From Burkholderiales bacterium (lineage in GTDB: Bacteria > Pseudomonadota > Gammaproteobacteria > Burkholderiales > SG8-41), in contig JAUXYA010000005.1 in NCBI GenBank assembly GCA_030684405.1, forward strand, positions 186,001 through 250,000: DNA of 64,000 nucleotides, written 5' to 3'. Of the stretch, positions 1-8,665 are shown piece by piece. The position numbers and the translations under genes are program-made. The notes beneath the pieces are model-generated. The model was not told the origin of the DNA. It saw nothing but the letters and a program-made list of their open reading frames with translations, and searched no databases. Each line of letters starts with the position of its first letter. The first letter of the stretch is position 1.

Positions 1-30
1 GAAGCTGTCCGCAGCAGCCTCGCGCCGGGC

Positions 31-1311
31 GTGCGGCCACGTGAAGTCTGGTCATGGGCGATGTACGACTTCGCCAACTCCGGTTACACCACGGTGGTCA
101 TTACCGCGGTGTTCAGCGCCTATTTCGTCGCCGAGGTTGCCGGCAACGCGCCCTGGGCGACCTTTGCCTGGACCGCGGCGCTGGCGCTGTCCTACGCGCT
201 GATCATGGTCACCGCGCCGCTGATCGGCGCCTGGGCCGATGCACGCGCTGCGAAGAAGCAGCTGCTTGCCGCGACGACGCTGGGCTGCATCACTTTCACT
301 GCTGCGCTCGCCTGCATCGGCCGCGGCGACGTTGCGGCTGGCATTGCGCTGATCGTGCTGTCCAATTTTTTCTTTGGCACCGGTGAAAACCTGATAGCTG
401 CCTTCCTGCCGGAAATTGCCGAGGGTGAAGCGCTGGGGCGGGTTTCCGGATGGGGCTGGAGCCTCGGCTACTTCGGCGGCCTGGTGGCGCTCGGCATCTG
501 CCTCGCCTACGTGACCCACGCCCAGGGCCAGGGCGCAACCGCTGTCGAATTCGTGCCGGTGACCATGCTGATCACCGCGGCGATTTTCGCGCTTGCCAGC
601 CTGCCAACGTTTTTGTTCCTGCGCGAGCGCGCGCAGCCGCAGGCCGATGCCGGCACTGCGATGCGCGCGGCTTTTGCGCGGCTTGCCGAAACGCTGCGCA
701 CTGCGCAGCGCTACCGCGACCTGCGGCGCTTCCTCGTCTGCCTGGTGTTCTACCAGGCGGGCATCCAGACGGTAATCGCGCTGGCGGCGATTTATGCGCA
801 GCAGGCGATGGGCTTCAGCACCCGCGACACGATTTTGCTGATCCTTGTCGTCAACGTCACCGCAGCGATCGGCGCTTTTGGTTTCGGCTATGTGCAGGAC
901 CGCCTCGGCCATGTGCCGACGATCATCCTGACGCTCGCGGGCTGGATCCTCACCGTGCTGCTGGCCTGGATGGCCGAGGGAGCGGCGCTGTTCTGGGTGG
1001 CGGCGAATCTCGTTGGCCTTTGCCTCGGCTCCAGCCAGTCGGCCGGTCGAGCGCTGGTCGGCTATCTCAGTCCGCCGGGCCGTCAGGCCGAGTTCTTCGG
1101 CTTGTGGGGACTTGCGGTGAAGCTGTCTTCCATCCTCGGGCCTCTGACCTACGGCGCGGTGACCTGGATGTCCGGCGGTGACCACCGGCTGGCGATCCTG
1201 ATTACCGGCAGCTATTTCGTGATTGGCATTTTCATCGTCGTTGGCGTCGATGCGGCGCGGGGACGTGCGGCCAGTGGCGCCGCTATGGGCGGCGGAGAAG
1301 CCGGCCGATAG
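31..1311 (+). CDS. MFS transporter, UMF1 (Atg22-like) family
   Basis: Integral membrane carrier of the major facilitator superfamily. The N-terminal motif REVWSWAMYDFANSGY is the UMF1/Atg22 hallmark, and about twelve hydrophobic helices follow with a hydrophilic central loop near residues 195-225. The substrate is unknown; relatives are annotated as permeases without a firm substrate. The frame is open to the first base of the window. The GTG at 31 has no visible Shine-Dalgarno (SD) sequence, so the true start may lie upstream of the window. It ends 80 bp before the next gene on the same strand. Confidence 0.8.
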   Translation: MRPREVWSWAMYDFANSGYTTVVITAVFSAYFVAEVAGNAPWATFAWTAALALSYALIMVTAPLIGAWADARAAKKQLLAATTLGCITFTAALACIGRGDVAAGIALIVLSNFFFGTGENLIAAFLPEIAEGEALGRVSGWGWSLGYFGGLVALGICLAYVTHAQGQGATAVEFVPVTMLITAAIFALASLPTFLFLRERAQPQADAGTAMRAAFARLAETLRTAQRYRDLRRFLVCLVFYQAGIQTVIALAAIYAQQAMGFSTRDTILLILVVNVTAAIGAFGFGYVQDRLGHVPTIILTLAGWILTVLLAWMAEGAALFWVAANLVGLCLGSSQSAGRALVGYLSPPGRQAEFFGLWGLAVKLSSILGPLTYGAVTWMSGGDHRLAILITGSYFVIGIFIVVGVDAARGRAASGAAMGGGEAGR

Positions 1312-1392
1312 ATATAGAATGGGTTCATACGATCCGCGGCGCTTGCCGACCGACGGACGCAGACACGGGGACAGGGGATAGGGGAATACAAG

Positions 1393-2946
1393 ATGCTCGG
1401 CTTCCTGAAGGGCGAGAAGATCGATCATCCGATGGCCGATGCGAAAAAGGCCCGGGAGATCGTGGATGAACTGCCAGCCGATCCGCTGAAGGCGCTGGCG
1501 GAAATCACCCATTGGCTGGAGACGCTGCGCGATACGAAATCCTTCCGCGTCGAGCGCCTGTTCGAGAACATCGACCTGCTTGATGCGGCGGCGAAGAACC
1601 ACCAGCGCCGTTTGGCACAGGATTATTTCGGCACCGCGCGCCAGCAGAAATTCCAGGAACACCGGTTGTGGAGTGGCAGCTATGCCTTCTGGAAGGCGTT
1701 GAGCGAGGCTTATCTCGAATGCGTCGCCCGCTTCGAGTCCGGACAGACCGGCACTGCAATCCGCAAAAGCCTGCCCGTGATCGTTGCCCGCACGCTGCGC
1801 GCGATGACTCTGCAACTGAAATGGATACTCGTACGCTACGGGCCGGTCGAGCCGCGGGTGTGGGCCGACATCGGCCGTCTCTACCAGGTGGCGGAAGCTG
1901 CGGGTTTTGCCGACGCGGTGATCCAGATCTATCCCGGTTCGCATGGCGGCGGTTCGGTGCGCCAGGAACTGCTGAAGGGGCTGATGCTGAGCGTGTCCTC
2001 GACCGACGGTCTGAGCCCCCTGCGCCAGGAACTCGCGGAACGCGCGGTGGCGCATTTCTCGACAGGCTTCCGCATCGCGCGAGAGCCCGGTTCCGGCTGC
2101 GGCTATGCCTTCGACATTGCCGGCGGCAAGCCGCCGTTCCGCGTGATCGGTGGCAAGCCACTCCTAGCCACGGCCCGCTTTTTCGGCGCCGGTGATGCGC
2201 TGGCGGAATTGCAGAAAGTCGAGGCGGCGATTCGCGAGACCGGCGCGATTCCCTCCGGCGTGCACCTCGGCGGCAGCTACGAAAAGGCTGTGGTGCTGCC
2301 GGTGCTGGCCCACCTGGGCACGTACTGGTCAGACGATGCGCCGGCGCGCGGCGCCGAGCGCCGGCACACGGCGACCCGCATGACGGTGCTGCACGGCATG
2401 GGGGAAATCCTGCGCGTGCTGGATCCCGCGAACAGCGACGACCTTGACTTCAGCGCACCGGCTGCGGAGGCAAGCACTGCCGAGAGCTGGATCGTCGAGA
2501 ATGTCAGCGATGGTGGCTATGGCGCGATCATCCCGGCGGCGAAAAGCGACTGGGTGCGTGTCGGTGCGCTGGTCGGCGTCAAGACCGAAGTGGCGAAACA
2601 CTGGGGCGTCGGCATTGTCCGCCGCGTCACTCGTGACGAGCATCAACAGCGCCGCGTCGGTGTGCAACTGCTGTCGAAAATCGCGATCCCGGTGCGTATC
2701 GGCAAGTCCGGTGGCGCGTTTTCGCCCGCGCCGGCTGAAGCACCGGATTCGGCGCTGCTGCTGTCGACGACACCGGACAGCCGTGGCGAGATCGGACTGG
2801 TGCTGCGCGAAAGTAACTACAACGCCCGCGACAGCCTCGACATGGTCGTCAACAACAAGCCGTATCTGCTGATGCCTTCGCACCTCGCCGAAGGTGGCGA
2901 GGATTTCGACTGGGCGATGTTCAAGGTCATGGCGCGCAGCGCTTGA
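1393..2946 (+). CDS. Conserved hypothetical protein, possible C-terminal PilZ-like barrel
   Basis: A 517-aa soluble protein with no signal peptide or membrane segment. I do not recognise the first ~350 residues, which look mostly helical. Residues ~370-435 (GGYGAII, then GALVGVKTE, WGVGIVRRV, RVGVQLLS) have the short alternating-strand look of a PilZ-type or small beta-barrel domain. The diagnostic PilZ RxxxR...D/NxSxxG signature is not clear, so c-di-GMP binding is a guess. Its ATG is preceded by GGGGAA, and codon use matches the core genome, so it is a real gene. Confidence 0.65.
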   Translation: MLGFLKGEKIDHPMADAKKAREIVDELPADPLKALAEITHWLETLRDTKSFRVERLFENIDLLDAAAKNHQRRLAQDYFGTARQQKFQEHRLWSGSYAFWKALSEAYLECVARFESGQTGTAIRKSLPVIVARTLRAMTLQLKWILVRYGPVEPRVWADIGRLYQVAEAAGFADAVIQIYPGSHGGGSVRQELLKGLMLSVSSTDGLSPLRQELAERAVAHFSTGFRIAREPGSGCGYAFDIAGGKPPFRVIGGKPLLATARFFGAGDALAELQKVEAAIRETGAIPSGVHLGGSYEKAVVLPVLAHLGTYWSDDAPARGAERRHTATRMTVLHGMGEILRVLDPANSDDLDFSAPAAEASTAESWIVENVSDGGYGAIIPAAKSDWVRVGALVGVKTEVAKHWGVGIVRRVTRDEHQQRRVGVQLLSKIAIPVRIGKSGGAFSPAPAEAPDSALLLSTTPDSRGEIGLVLRESNYNARDSLDMVVNNKPYLLMPSHLAEGGEDFDWAMFKVMARSA

Positions 2947-3046
2947 GCCGCAATGCCGGATAACTCGCCGGTAGCGTCAATTTGCTGAGCCAGCTGCATG
3001 CAGGGGCCTGCCACCGGCCAGAAAAGATTGTGTAGAGAGATCGTGA

Positions 3047-3520
3047 ATGCAAAGTAAAAGTAAAAGCGTGTTGAACCCTGTTCTGCAGATCCGCTCCGCG
3101 CTGCCTGCGGACTTTGAGCAATGGCTGCCGCTGTGGGAGGGCTACAACAGCTTCTACAAACGCACGGTGCCGGCAGAGGTGACGCGAACCACCTGGGCGC
3201 GGTTTTTTGATGCCTACGAGCCGATGCATGCCGTGGTCGCCGAGCAGGATGGCCGGCTTCTCGGACTGGTGCACTACCTTTTCCACCGCAATACTGCGAT
3301 GCTGGCGCCGGTGTGTTATCTGCAGGATCTGTTCACGGTTGTGAATTCGCGCGGGCAGGGTGTCGGCCGCGCGCTGATCGAGGCTGTTTACGAACGCGCG
3401 CAGGCGGCGGGATCGCCGCGGGTGTACTGGATGACGCAGGAAGACAACGCAACGGCGCGGCGACTCTACGACGGCGTCGCAGAGTATTCAGGATTTATCC
3501 AGTACCGCCGCCAGTTCTGA
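3047..3520 (+). CDS. GNAT-family N-acetyltransferase
   Basis: A 157-aa single-domain acetyltransferase expected to move an acetyl group from acetyl-CoA to an amine. The acetyl-CoA pyrophosphate loop RGQGVGRAL (about residues 101-109) follows the strand QDLFTVV, and the C-terminal segment with YWMTQEDNATARRLYD is typical of small GNATs acting on free amino acids or polyamines. The substrate cannot be read from sequence. It starts at an ATG after GAGAGA and is followed by a cluster of REP-like repeats. Confidence 0.85.
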   Translation: MQSKSKSVLNPVLQIRSALPADFEQWLPLWEGYNSFYKRTVPAEVTRTTWARFFDAYEPMHAVVAEQDGRLLGLVHYLFHRNTAMLAPVCYLQDLFTVVNSRGQGVGRALIEAVYERAQAAGSPRVYWMTQEDNATARRLYDGVAEYSGFIQYRRQF

Positions 3521-3536
3521 TTCGGAAAGGCCTCTC

Positions 3537-3694
3537 CCGGATTCCGCTTCGCTCCCTCCGGGCTACAACCCTTTTTTGGCATGGATAGTGGGCTATGTGC
3601 GTAGCCCGGAGGGAGGCCGCAGGCCGGAGTCCGGGACTGCGGTGGCCTACATCAAGGACTTCCCCGGATTCCGCTGCGCTCCATCCGGGCTACA
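3537..3694. repeat. Three REP-like units in alternating orientation
   Basis: Three copies of a ~32-bp unit lie at about 3537-3568, 3601-3635 and 3662-3694. Each has a GTAGCCCGGA end and a TCCGG end, and they read minus, plus, minus. The internal arms are complementary, so each can fold into a hairpin. Two more copies lie at 11240-11331. No REP-associated transposase (RAYT) is in the window. Being between convergent genes, they may act as transcript ends. Confidence 0.75.
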
Positions 3695-3709
3695 AGCCGG
3701 GGACGGGCT

Positions 3710-4909
3710 TCAGGCCAGCTTGGTAACTCCCGCCGCAGCCATGCGCTGGATGTCGGCGTCGCTGTAACCGACTTCGTGCAGGATTTCCGCACTGTGTTCG
3801 CCGAGCCGCGGCGCCGGGCGGTGCGGCATCGGGTCCGCGCCTGACCAGTGGCTGGCCAGCGTCATCTCGCGCAGCCGGCCCTCGCTCGGATGTTCCGAGG
3901 TCTTGAAGAAGCCGGTGGCGGCGAGGTGCGGGTCGGCGAGTACGTCGCCCACGGTTTTCATCGGCGCCGACGGAATGTCGGCCTCGCGCAGCAGCTTTTC
4001 CCACTCGGCGTTGCTGCGTTGTTGCAGATGCTCGGCGGCGAAGGCGTAGACCTCGGCGATGTTGCGCGAGCGTGCCTCGTGGCTGCCGAAGCGCGGATCC
4101 TGCTCGAACATCTCCGGGCGGCCGACCAACCCGAGGAAGGCGCGCCAGTGCTTGTCGTTGTAAATCAGCACACACATATAGCCGTCCTTCGTGCGGTAAG
4201 GCGCGCGGTGCTCGGCCAACATGCGTGCGTAGCCATAGCCGCCCTCCGGCGGGTCGAAGGTGAAGCCGCCCATGTGGTCGGCGAGCACCATCTGGGTCAC
4301 GGTTTCGAACATCGGGACTTCCACCGACTGGCCCTTGCCGGTGCGGCTGCGCGCAAACAACGCGGTGGTGACGGCATTGACCGCAGCGAGTCCGGTGATG
4401 CGATCGGCGATTGCCAGCGGCGCGTAGCGCGGGCTCGATGCACCGGCCTCGTGAAACAGCGCCGGCATCGCCGACATGCCCTGGATCAGGTCGTCGTAGG
4501 CGGGCTGCGCGGCATAGGGCCCGCGCTGACTGAAGCCATAGGCACCGACATAGATGATCTGCGGATTGATCGCGGTAACGTCCTCGTAGGAAAGCTTCAG
4601 CCGCTTCATCGCCTGCGGCCGCACGTTGTAGAACAGCACGTCGGCGGTCTTCAGCAGCTTCTGCAGTGCCTCCAGTCCCTCGGGCTTCTTCAGGTCGAGC
4701 ACGATCGAGCGCTTGTTGCGGTTGTGGTGCAGGTAGATGTGACCCATCGCCGGATGCTTCATCGGCGCGATATGGCGCAGGATGTCGCCGTCGGGCGGCT
4801 CGACCTTGACGACGTCGGCGCCAATGTCGCCGAGCAGTTGCGTCGCAAATGGTCCCATCACCACCGAACTCAGGTCGATGATGCGCACGCCATCCAGGGG
4901 TTGGGTCAT
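3710..4909 (-). CDS. CaiB/BaiF (class III) CoA-transferase
   Basis: Moves CoA between organic acids through an aspartyl-CoA thioester, a usual step in activating carboxylic acids for catabolism. The N-terminal GVRIIDLSSVVMGPFATQ and DVVKVEPPDGD are family signatures. The conserved Asp of AYDDLIQG is the likely nucleophile. The frame is open 21 codons further upstream, but the ATG at 4909 (MTQPLDG) has GGAG seven bases before it and fits family length (399 aa). The acid used is unknown. It is divergent from the FkbM gene. Confidence 0.88.
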   Translation of the reverse strand: MTQPLDGVRIIDLSSVVMGPFATQLLGDIGADVVKVEPPDGDILRHIAPMKHPAMGHIYLHHNRNKRSIVLDLKKPEGLEALQKLLKTADVLFYNVRPQAMKRLKLSYEDVTAINPQIIYVGAYGFSQRGPYAAQPAYDDLIQGMSAMPALFHEAGASSPRYAPLAIADRITGLAAVNAVTTALFARSRTGKGQSVEVPMFETVTQMVLADHMGGFTFDPPEGGYGYARMLAEHRAPYRTKDGYMCVLIYNDKHWRAFLGLVGRPEMFEQDPRFGSHEARSRNIAEVYAFAAEHLQQRSNAEWEKLLREADIPSAPMKTVGDVLADPHLAATGFFKTSEHPSEGRLREMTLASHWSGADPMPHRPAPRLGEHSAEILHEVGYSDADIQRMAAAGVTKLA

Positions 4910-5064
4910 CCGGTTGTCTCCAGTTGGGGAATTCGATGCCGGAGCGGAGGCCGGACCGATCAAGGCCGTCATTCTACAAAATTGCCGGGCGGAAGCGAGG
5001 GCAGCTGCGGGCCTTGCGCTAGAATTCGTGCATTCCCGGGCACCGTGCCCGCTCCCGGAAGGCC

Positions 5065-5829
5065 ATGGAACTCACTCTCGAACAGTACGAAAAGCTGAAT
5101 CCGCGTTGCGAAATCGAGCATGAGGGCGTCAGCATGCTGTTTTCGACGCCCAGCGCGTTGACCCGCTGGCGGGTCGAGTCCATCCACGACAAGGAGCCGT
5201 GGACGCTGGAATGGATCGCCGGTTTCCAGCCCGGTGACATCCTCGTCGACTGTGGCGCCAATGTCGGCATGTACACGATCTGGGCCGCGGCGACCCGTGG
5301 CACCCGGGTCTATGCTTTCGAGCCGGAATCCCAGAACTATGCGCTGCTCAACCGCAACATCCAGAACAACCAGTTGCAGGACAGGGTCAAGGCCTATTGC
5401 ATGGGGCTGTCGGACAAGGCGGGCCTCTTCGACCTGCACATGGCTGACATGCGCGTCGGTGGTTCCTGCCATGCGGTGGACGAGGCACTGGATGCCTTCC
5501 TGCGCCCGCTCAAGTCTGTGTTCAGTCAGGGCTGCATCGCTGCTACGTTGGACGATCTGGTGGCCACCGGCGCGATCCCGGTGCCCAACCACTTCAAGAT
5601 CGACGTCGACGGCTTCGAGCACAAGGTTGTTGCGGGAGCGGCGCAGACACTGAGCAATCCGGCACTGCGCTCGGTGCTGATCGAGACCAACCAGAATCTG
5701 GAGGAGCACCGCGCGATGGTGCGTGAGCTCAATGTGCTGGGCCTGAAACACGATCCCGCTCAGGTCGCGCGGGCCGAGCGCAAGTCAGGGGCTTTCAAGG
5801 GAGTTGCCGAACATGTATTCCGCCGCTGA
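5065..5829 (+). CDS. FkbM-family SAM-dependent methyltransferase
   Basis: A 254-aa O-methyltransferase-type protein. The SAM-binding motif VDCGANVGMYT lies at about residues 61-71, followed by the acidic strand end VYAFEPES. The C-terminal FKIDVDGFEHKVV is characteristic of FkbM proteins, which methylate sugars, polyketides or peptides. The start ATG follows GGAAGG. The last bases overlap the next gene, an iron-oxygenase-like protein, so the two are probably translated together and modify one product. The substrate is unknown. Confidence 0.85.
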   Translation: MELTLEQYEKLNPRCEIEHEGVSMLFSTPSALTRWRVESIHDKEPWTLEWIAGFQPGDILVDCGANVGMYTIWAAATRGTRVYAFEPESQNYALLNRNIQNNQLQDRVKAYCMGLSDKAGLFDLHMADMRVGGSCHAVDEALDAFLRPLKSVFSQGCIAATLDDLVATGAIPVPNHFKIDVDGFEHKVVAGAAQTLSNPALRSVLIETNQNLEEHRAMVRELNVLGLKHDPAQVARAERKSGAFKGVAEHVFRR

Positions 5830-6586
5830 ACTGCAGCTGGCCTATAAGGTTGGAAACGCGCCTTTCGGCATGTTTCCCTATCCGCATTTGTACATCAACG
5901 ACGTGTTCCCCGCCGATTTCTACCAGCAGTTGCAGCACAACCTGCCTGATCCTGCGGCGATGCGCCCGATCGAGGAAGTGCGCGCGGTGAGGGGGTACAA
6001 GGAGCGTTTCGTGCTCGGTCTGAACGAGGCCAGCCTCGCGACCCTGCCCGCCGGGAAGCGCGAATTCTGGTCGGATTTCGCCGGCTGGCTGGTGGGTGCG
6101 AATTTCCGTTCACTGGTGTTGACCAAGTTCCAGTCCTTCATCAACCAGCGCTTTGCAGGGGGCAGCGACTTCGAGCTCTATGACGAGGCGCTGCTGGTGC
6201 AGGACATCACCAACTACAAGCTGGGGCCGCATACCGACGCTCAGCACAAGGTCGTAACCATGCTGTTCTACCTGCCGGCCGACGCCTCGCAGAAACATCT
6301 CGGCACCTCGATGTACCTGCCCCACGACGAGAGCTTCCGCTGTCCCGGAGGGCCGCACCACGCGAGGGAGAAATTCTCGCTGCTGCACACCAATCCGTTC
6401 CTGCCCAACACGATGTTCGCGTTCTTCAAGACCGACAATTCTTTCCATGGCGTCGAGCCGGTGGCCGATCCCGACTGCCGGCGCTGGCTGCTGCTCTACG
6501 ACATCTACGTGAGACCAGTCGCGGCCGGGCGGCCGCAGCCGGCTGCTGCACCCGAGGTGACGCCGAAACTGAAGTTTTCTTTTTAG
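5813..6586 (+). CDS. 2-oxoglutarate/Fe(II) oxygenase-like protein
   Basis: A 257-aa protein with the pattern of a non-haem iron dioxygenase: His140-x-Asp142 in GPHTDAQHK, a distal His212 in SFHGVEPV, and arginines 223/224 in CRRWLLLYDIYV that could hold 2-oxoglutarate. Several such proteins hydroxylate peptides or small molecules. The ATG at 5813 (SD AAGGGAG about nine bases upstream) is preferred to a TTG at 5804. It overlaps the end of the FkbM gene, suggesting translational coupling and a shared substrate. Confidence 0.7.
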   Translation: MYSAAELQLAYKVGNAPFGMFPYPHLYINDVFPADFYQQLQHNLPDPAAMRPIEEVRAVRGYKERFVLGLNEASLATLPAGKREFWSDFAGWLVGANFRSLVLTKFQSFINQRFAGGSDFELYDEALLVQDITNYKLGPHTDAQHKVVTMLFYLPADASQKHLGTSMYLPHDESFRCPGGPHHAREKFSLLHTNPFLPNTMFAFFKTDNSFHGVEPVADPDCRRWLLLYDIYVRPVAAGRPQPAAAPEVTPKLKFSF

Positions 6587-6617
6587 GAAGTCCGGGAACG
6601 GGCTGCAGCGCGCGGGC

Positions 6618-7295
6618 TCAGCCCAGTACCTTCACCAGCCAGCGGCTGATGTCGGCGACTTCTTCCATGCACACCGAGTGCTGCATCGGATACTCCTGCC
6701 ACTCGATGGCGTAGCCGGACTGATTCAGCAGGTCGTGCGAATTGCGGCCCATCGCGTAAGGCACCACCGGATCCTGGGTGCCGTGGGCCATGAACACGGA
6801 CGTGGCCTTGTTGGCCGGCGCCGCTTCCTGCACGAAGCTTTCGGCGAGCGGCAGGTAGGTTGACAGTGCCATCACGCCGGCGAGTTTTTCGGGATGGCGC
6901 AGCCCCGTGTGCAACGCGATCGCGCCGCCCTGCGAAAACCCGGCGAGCACGATGTTGCCGCTGCTGATGCCGCGGGTATTCTCGCGGGTAATCAGTTCGC
7001 CGATCTGCGCCTGCGACTCGCGCACGCCCTTCTCGTCCGCCTTGCGCGAGCTTCCCTCAAGGTCGCCGAAAGCAATGTCATACCAGGCACGCATCCGGTG
7101 GCCGTTGTTGATCGTCACCGCGCGCACCGGCGCATGCGGAAACACGAAACGGATGCCCGGCGCACCGGCGAGATCCAGTTCGTTGACGATGGGCACAAAG
7201 TCATTGCCGTCCGCGCCGAGGCCGTGCATCCAGATCACGGTGGCGACGGGGTTTTTGGAGGTTTCGAGTTCGATGGTTTCGAGGAGTGTGGTCAT
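6618..7295 (-). CDS. Phospholipase/carboxylesterase (acyl-protein thioesterase-like)
   Basis: An alpha/beta hydrolase of 225 aa. Nucleophile Ser121 sits in GFSQGG, the acid Asp175 in GTQDPVVP and His206 in MQHSVCMEE, giving a full catalytic triad. HGLGADGNDF near residue 24 forms the oxyanion region. It matches the cytosolic carboxylesterase/YpfH-APT family, which hydrolyses short acyl esters or thioesters. It is separated from upstream mogA by a long inverted repeat. Confidence 0.88.
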   Translation of the reverse strand: MTTLLETIELETSKNPVATVIWMHGLGADGNDFVPIVNELDLAGAPGIRFVFPHAPVRAVTINNGHRMRAWYDIAFGDLEGSSRKADEKGVRESQAQIGELITRENTRGISSGNIVLAGFSQGGAIALHTGLRHPEKLAGVMALSTYLPLAESFVQEAAPANKATSVFMAHGTQDPVVPYAMGRNSHDLLNQSGYAIEWQEYPMQHSVCMEEVADISRWLVKVLG

Positions 7296-7308
7296 GGGGA
7301 AGACGAAT

Positions 7309-7391
7309 TTACAGGATGGACAGGATTTGCAGGATAAACCCCATGCAACGATCAGCTTGCTTTTATCTTGTGAATCCTGTCCATCCTGTAA
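7309..7391. repeat. 19-bp perfect inverted repeat
   Basis: The arm at 7309-7327 (TTACAGGATGGACAGGATT) is the exact reverse complement of 7373-7391. The ~45-bp centre holds a further copy of the ACAGGAT-like core. It lies in the gap between the stop of mogA and the start of the esterase, both on the minus strand. It may act as a terminator or processing site, or be a small mobile repeat. Confidence 0.75.
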
Positions 7392-7415
7392 TTGAATTAA
7401 AGATTTTTTCTGTGG

Positions 7416-8048
7416 CTAGGGGATTTGCTTTTGCCGTACTGCTGACTTCGGCCTGAACGCCTTGCACACTGCGTCATTCGTCTCGATGTACGGGCCGCCG
7501 ATGAGGTCGATGCAGTAGGGCACGGCGGCGAAGATGCCGTGAACCAGCGGCTTGCCGGTCTCGTCCTTCAGGCCTTCGAGGGTTTCCTTGATCGCTTTGG
7601 GCTGGCCGGGCAGGTTGATGATCAGGGCGCCTGCCTTGGGTTCAAGATTGGAGCGGCGAAAGCGGATCACCGCGACCTGCCGCGACAGGATCGCGGTGGG
7701 CACAAACTTCAGGCTGACCTGGCGCATCTGCTCGCCGAATCCGGGCATTTCCTTGTCGCCCACGGCGAGTGTCGCCTCCGGTGTGACGTCGCGCAGCGCG
7801 GGACCGGTACCGCCGGTGGTCAATACCAGATGGCAACCTTCGCGGTCCACCAGCTCACTCAGCGTCGCTTCGATCACCGGGCGTTCGTCGGGGATCAGCC
7901 GCGTCACCGCACGCCAGGGCGGATCGCTGATGGCCTGTCTGAGCCATTCTTCCAGCGCCGGCAGGCCTTCGTCCTGGTAGACGCCTTGCGAAGCGCGGTC
8001 GCTGACGGAGACGAGTCCGATGACGAGCTGTTCTGCGGGGTTCGACAT
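7416..8048 (-). CDS. mogA: Molybdopterin adenylyltransferase
   Basis: Adenylates molybdopterin before molybdate insertion in molybdenum cofactor synthesis. The MoaB/Mog signature TTGGTGP is at residues 77-83, preceded by GLVSVSDRAS at the N-terminus. LIINLPGQPKAIKE and GGPYIETN near the end are typical of MogA rather than MoaB. The 210 aa is slightly longer than E. coli MogA. It stands downstream of darP, a gene order seen in other Betaproteobacteria. Confidence 0.9.
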   Translation of the reverse strand: MSNPAEQLVIGLVSVSDRASQGVYQDEGLPALEEWLRQAISDPPWRAVTRLIPDERPVIEATLSELVDREGCHLVLTTGGTGPALRDVTPEATLAVGDKEMPGFGEQMRQVSLKFVPTAILSRQVAVIRFRRSNLEPKAGALIINLPGQPKAIKETLEGLKDETGKPLVHGIFAAVPYCIDLIGGPYIETNDAVCKAFRPKSAVRQKQIP

Positions 8049-8064
8049 GGCGCGGATTATAACT

Positions 8065-8589
8065 TCAGGCTGCTGCGTCGCCGGCAGGCTCCCGAGCCTC
8101 CAGCACGGATTTGATCATCTGGAACAGCGCACGGAAATGTTTCGGCGGCTTGCCGCGAGCGCGCTCCTCGGCGGTGTTGCGGATAAGTGTGCGCAGTTGC
8201 TGGCTGTCGGTGCCCGGATGGGCGGCGATGAACTCGGCGACCGCTGCCGGGTCCTCGAGCAGGCGCTCGCGCCAGCGCTCGATGCGGTGCAGCCGCGCGG
8301 TTTCCGCGGCCGATGTCGAACGGAAGCCGTCGAGCTTCTCGCGGATCGGCGCCGGATCGACCTGGCGCATCAGCTTGCCGATGTACTGCAACTGGCGCCG
8401 CCGCGCGCCGTTCGCGCGCAGCTTGCGCGCCTCGGCCACCGCCGCGTGCAGGCTTTCCGGAAGTTCCATGCCGGCCAGTTGCTGGTCGTTGAGTTCGATC
8501 AGTTCGGCGCCGATGTCCTGCAGCGCGGTCATCTCGCGCTTGCGCTGGCTCTTGCTCGGCAGATCGTCGAAATCGGGAGTGTCTTCCAC
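8065..8589 (-). CDS. darP: Ribosome-associated protein DarP (YjgA, DUF615)
   Basis: DUF615 protein. E. coli DarP/YjgA associates with the pre-50S ribosomal subunit late in assembly. The family block PSKSQRKREMTALQDIGAEL and the helical Arg-rich body are clear. The start is uncertain. The frame is open to an ATG at 8667 that shares its CATG with pmbA, while the family block favours the GTG at 8589 or TTG at 8598; none has an obvious SD. It is divergent from pmbA, as in many related genomes. Confidence 0.85.
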   Translation of the reverse strand: MEDTPDFDDLPSKSQRKREMTALQDIGAELIELNDQQLAGMELPESLHAAVAEARKLRANGARRRQLQYIGKLMRQVDPAPIREKLDGFRSTSAAETARLHRIERWRERLLEDPAAVAEFIAAHPGTDSQQLRTLIRNTAEERARGKPPKHFRALFQMIKSVLEAREPAGDAAA

Positions 8590-8665
8590 GGGAGGCAATG
8601 TCGAAAATGAAGCTGTTATGATAACGCCCTTTCTGCGCCGGCCCTTCCCGGCGTTCTGTAAAACC

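Noticed and set aside
52..2055. 667-codon open frame on the minus strand
   Set aside because: Antisense to two genes with clear coding character; the translation is Arg/His/Gln-rich with no domain, typical of a shadow in GC-rich DNA.
3537..3694. CRISPR-like array
   Set aside because: The units alternate in orientation and have unequal spacers; they are REP-like, not CRISPR.
5804..5812. TTG start for the oxygenase-like gene
   Set aside because: Only one base after the SD; the ATG at 5813 has normal spacing.
8111..8665. Upstream extension of pmbA
   Set aside because: It would overlap most of darP on the other strand and has no family similarity; the ATG at 8666 gives the normal length.
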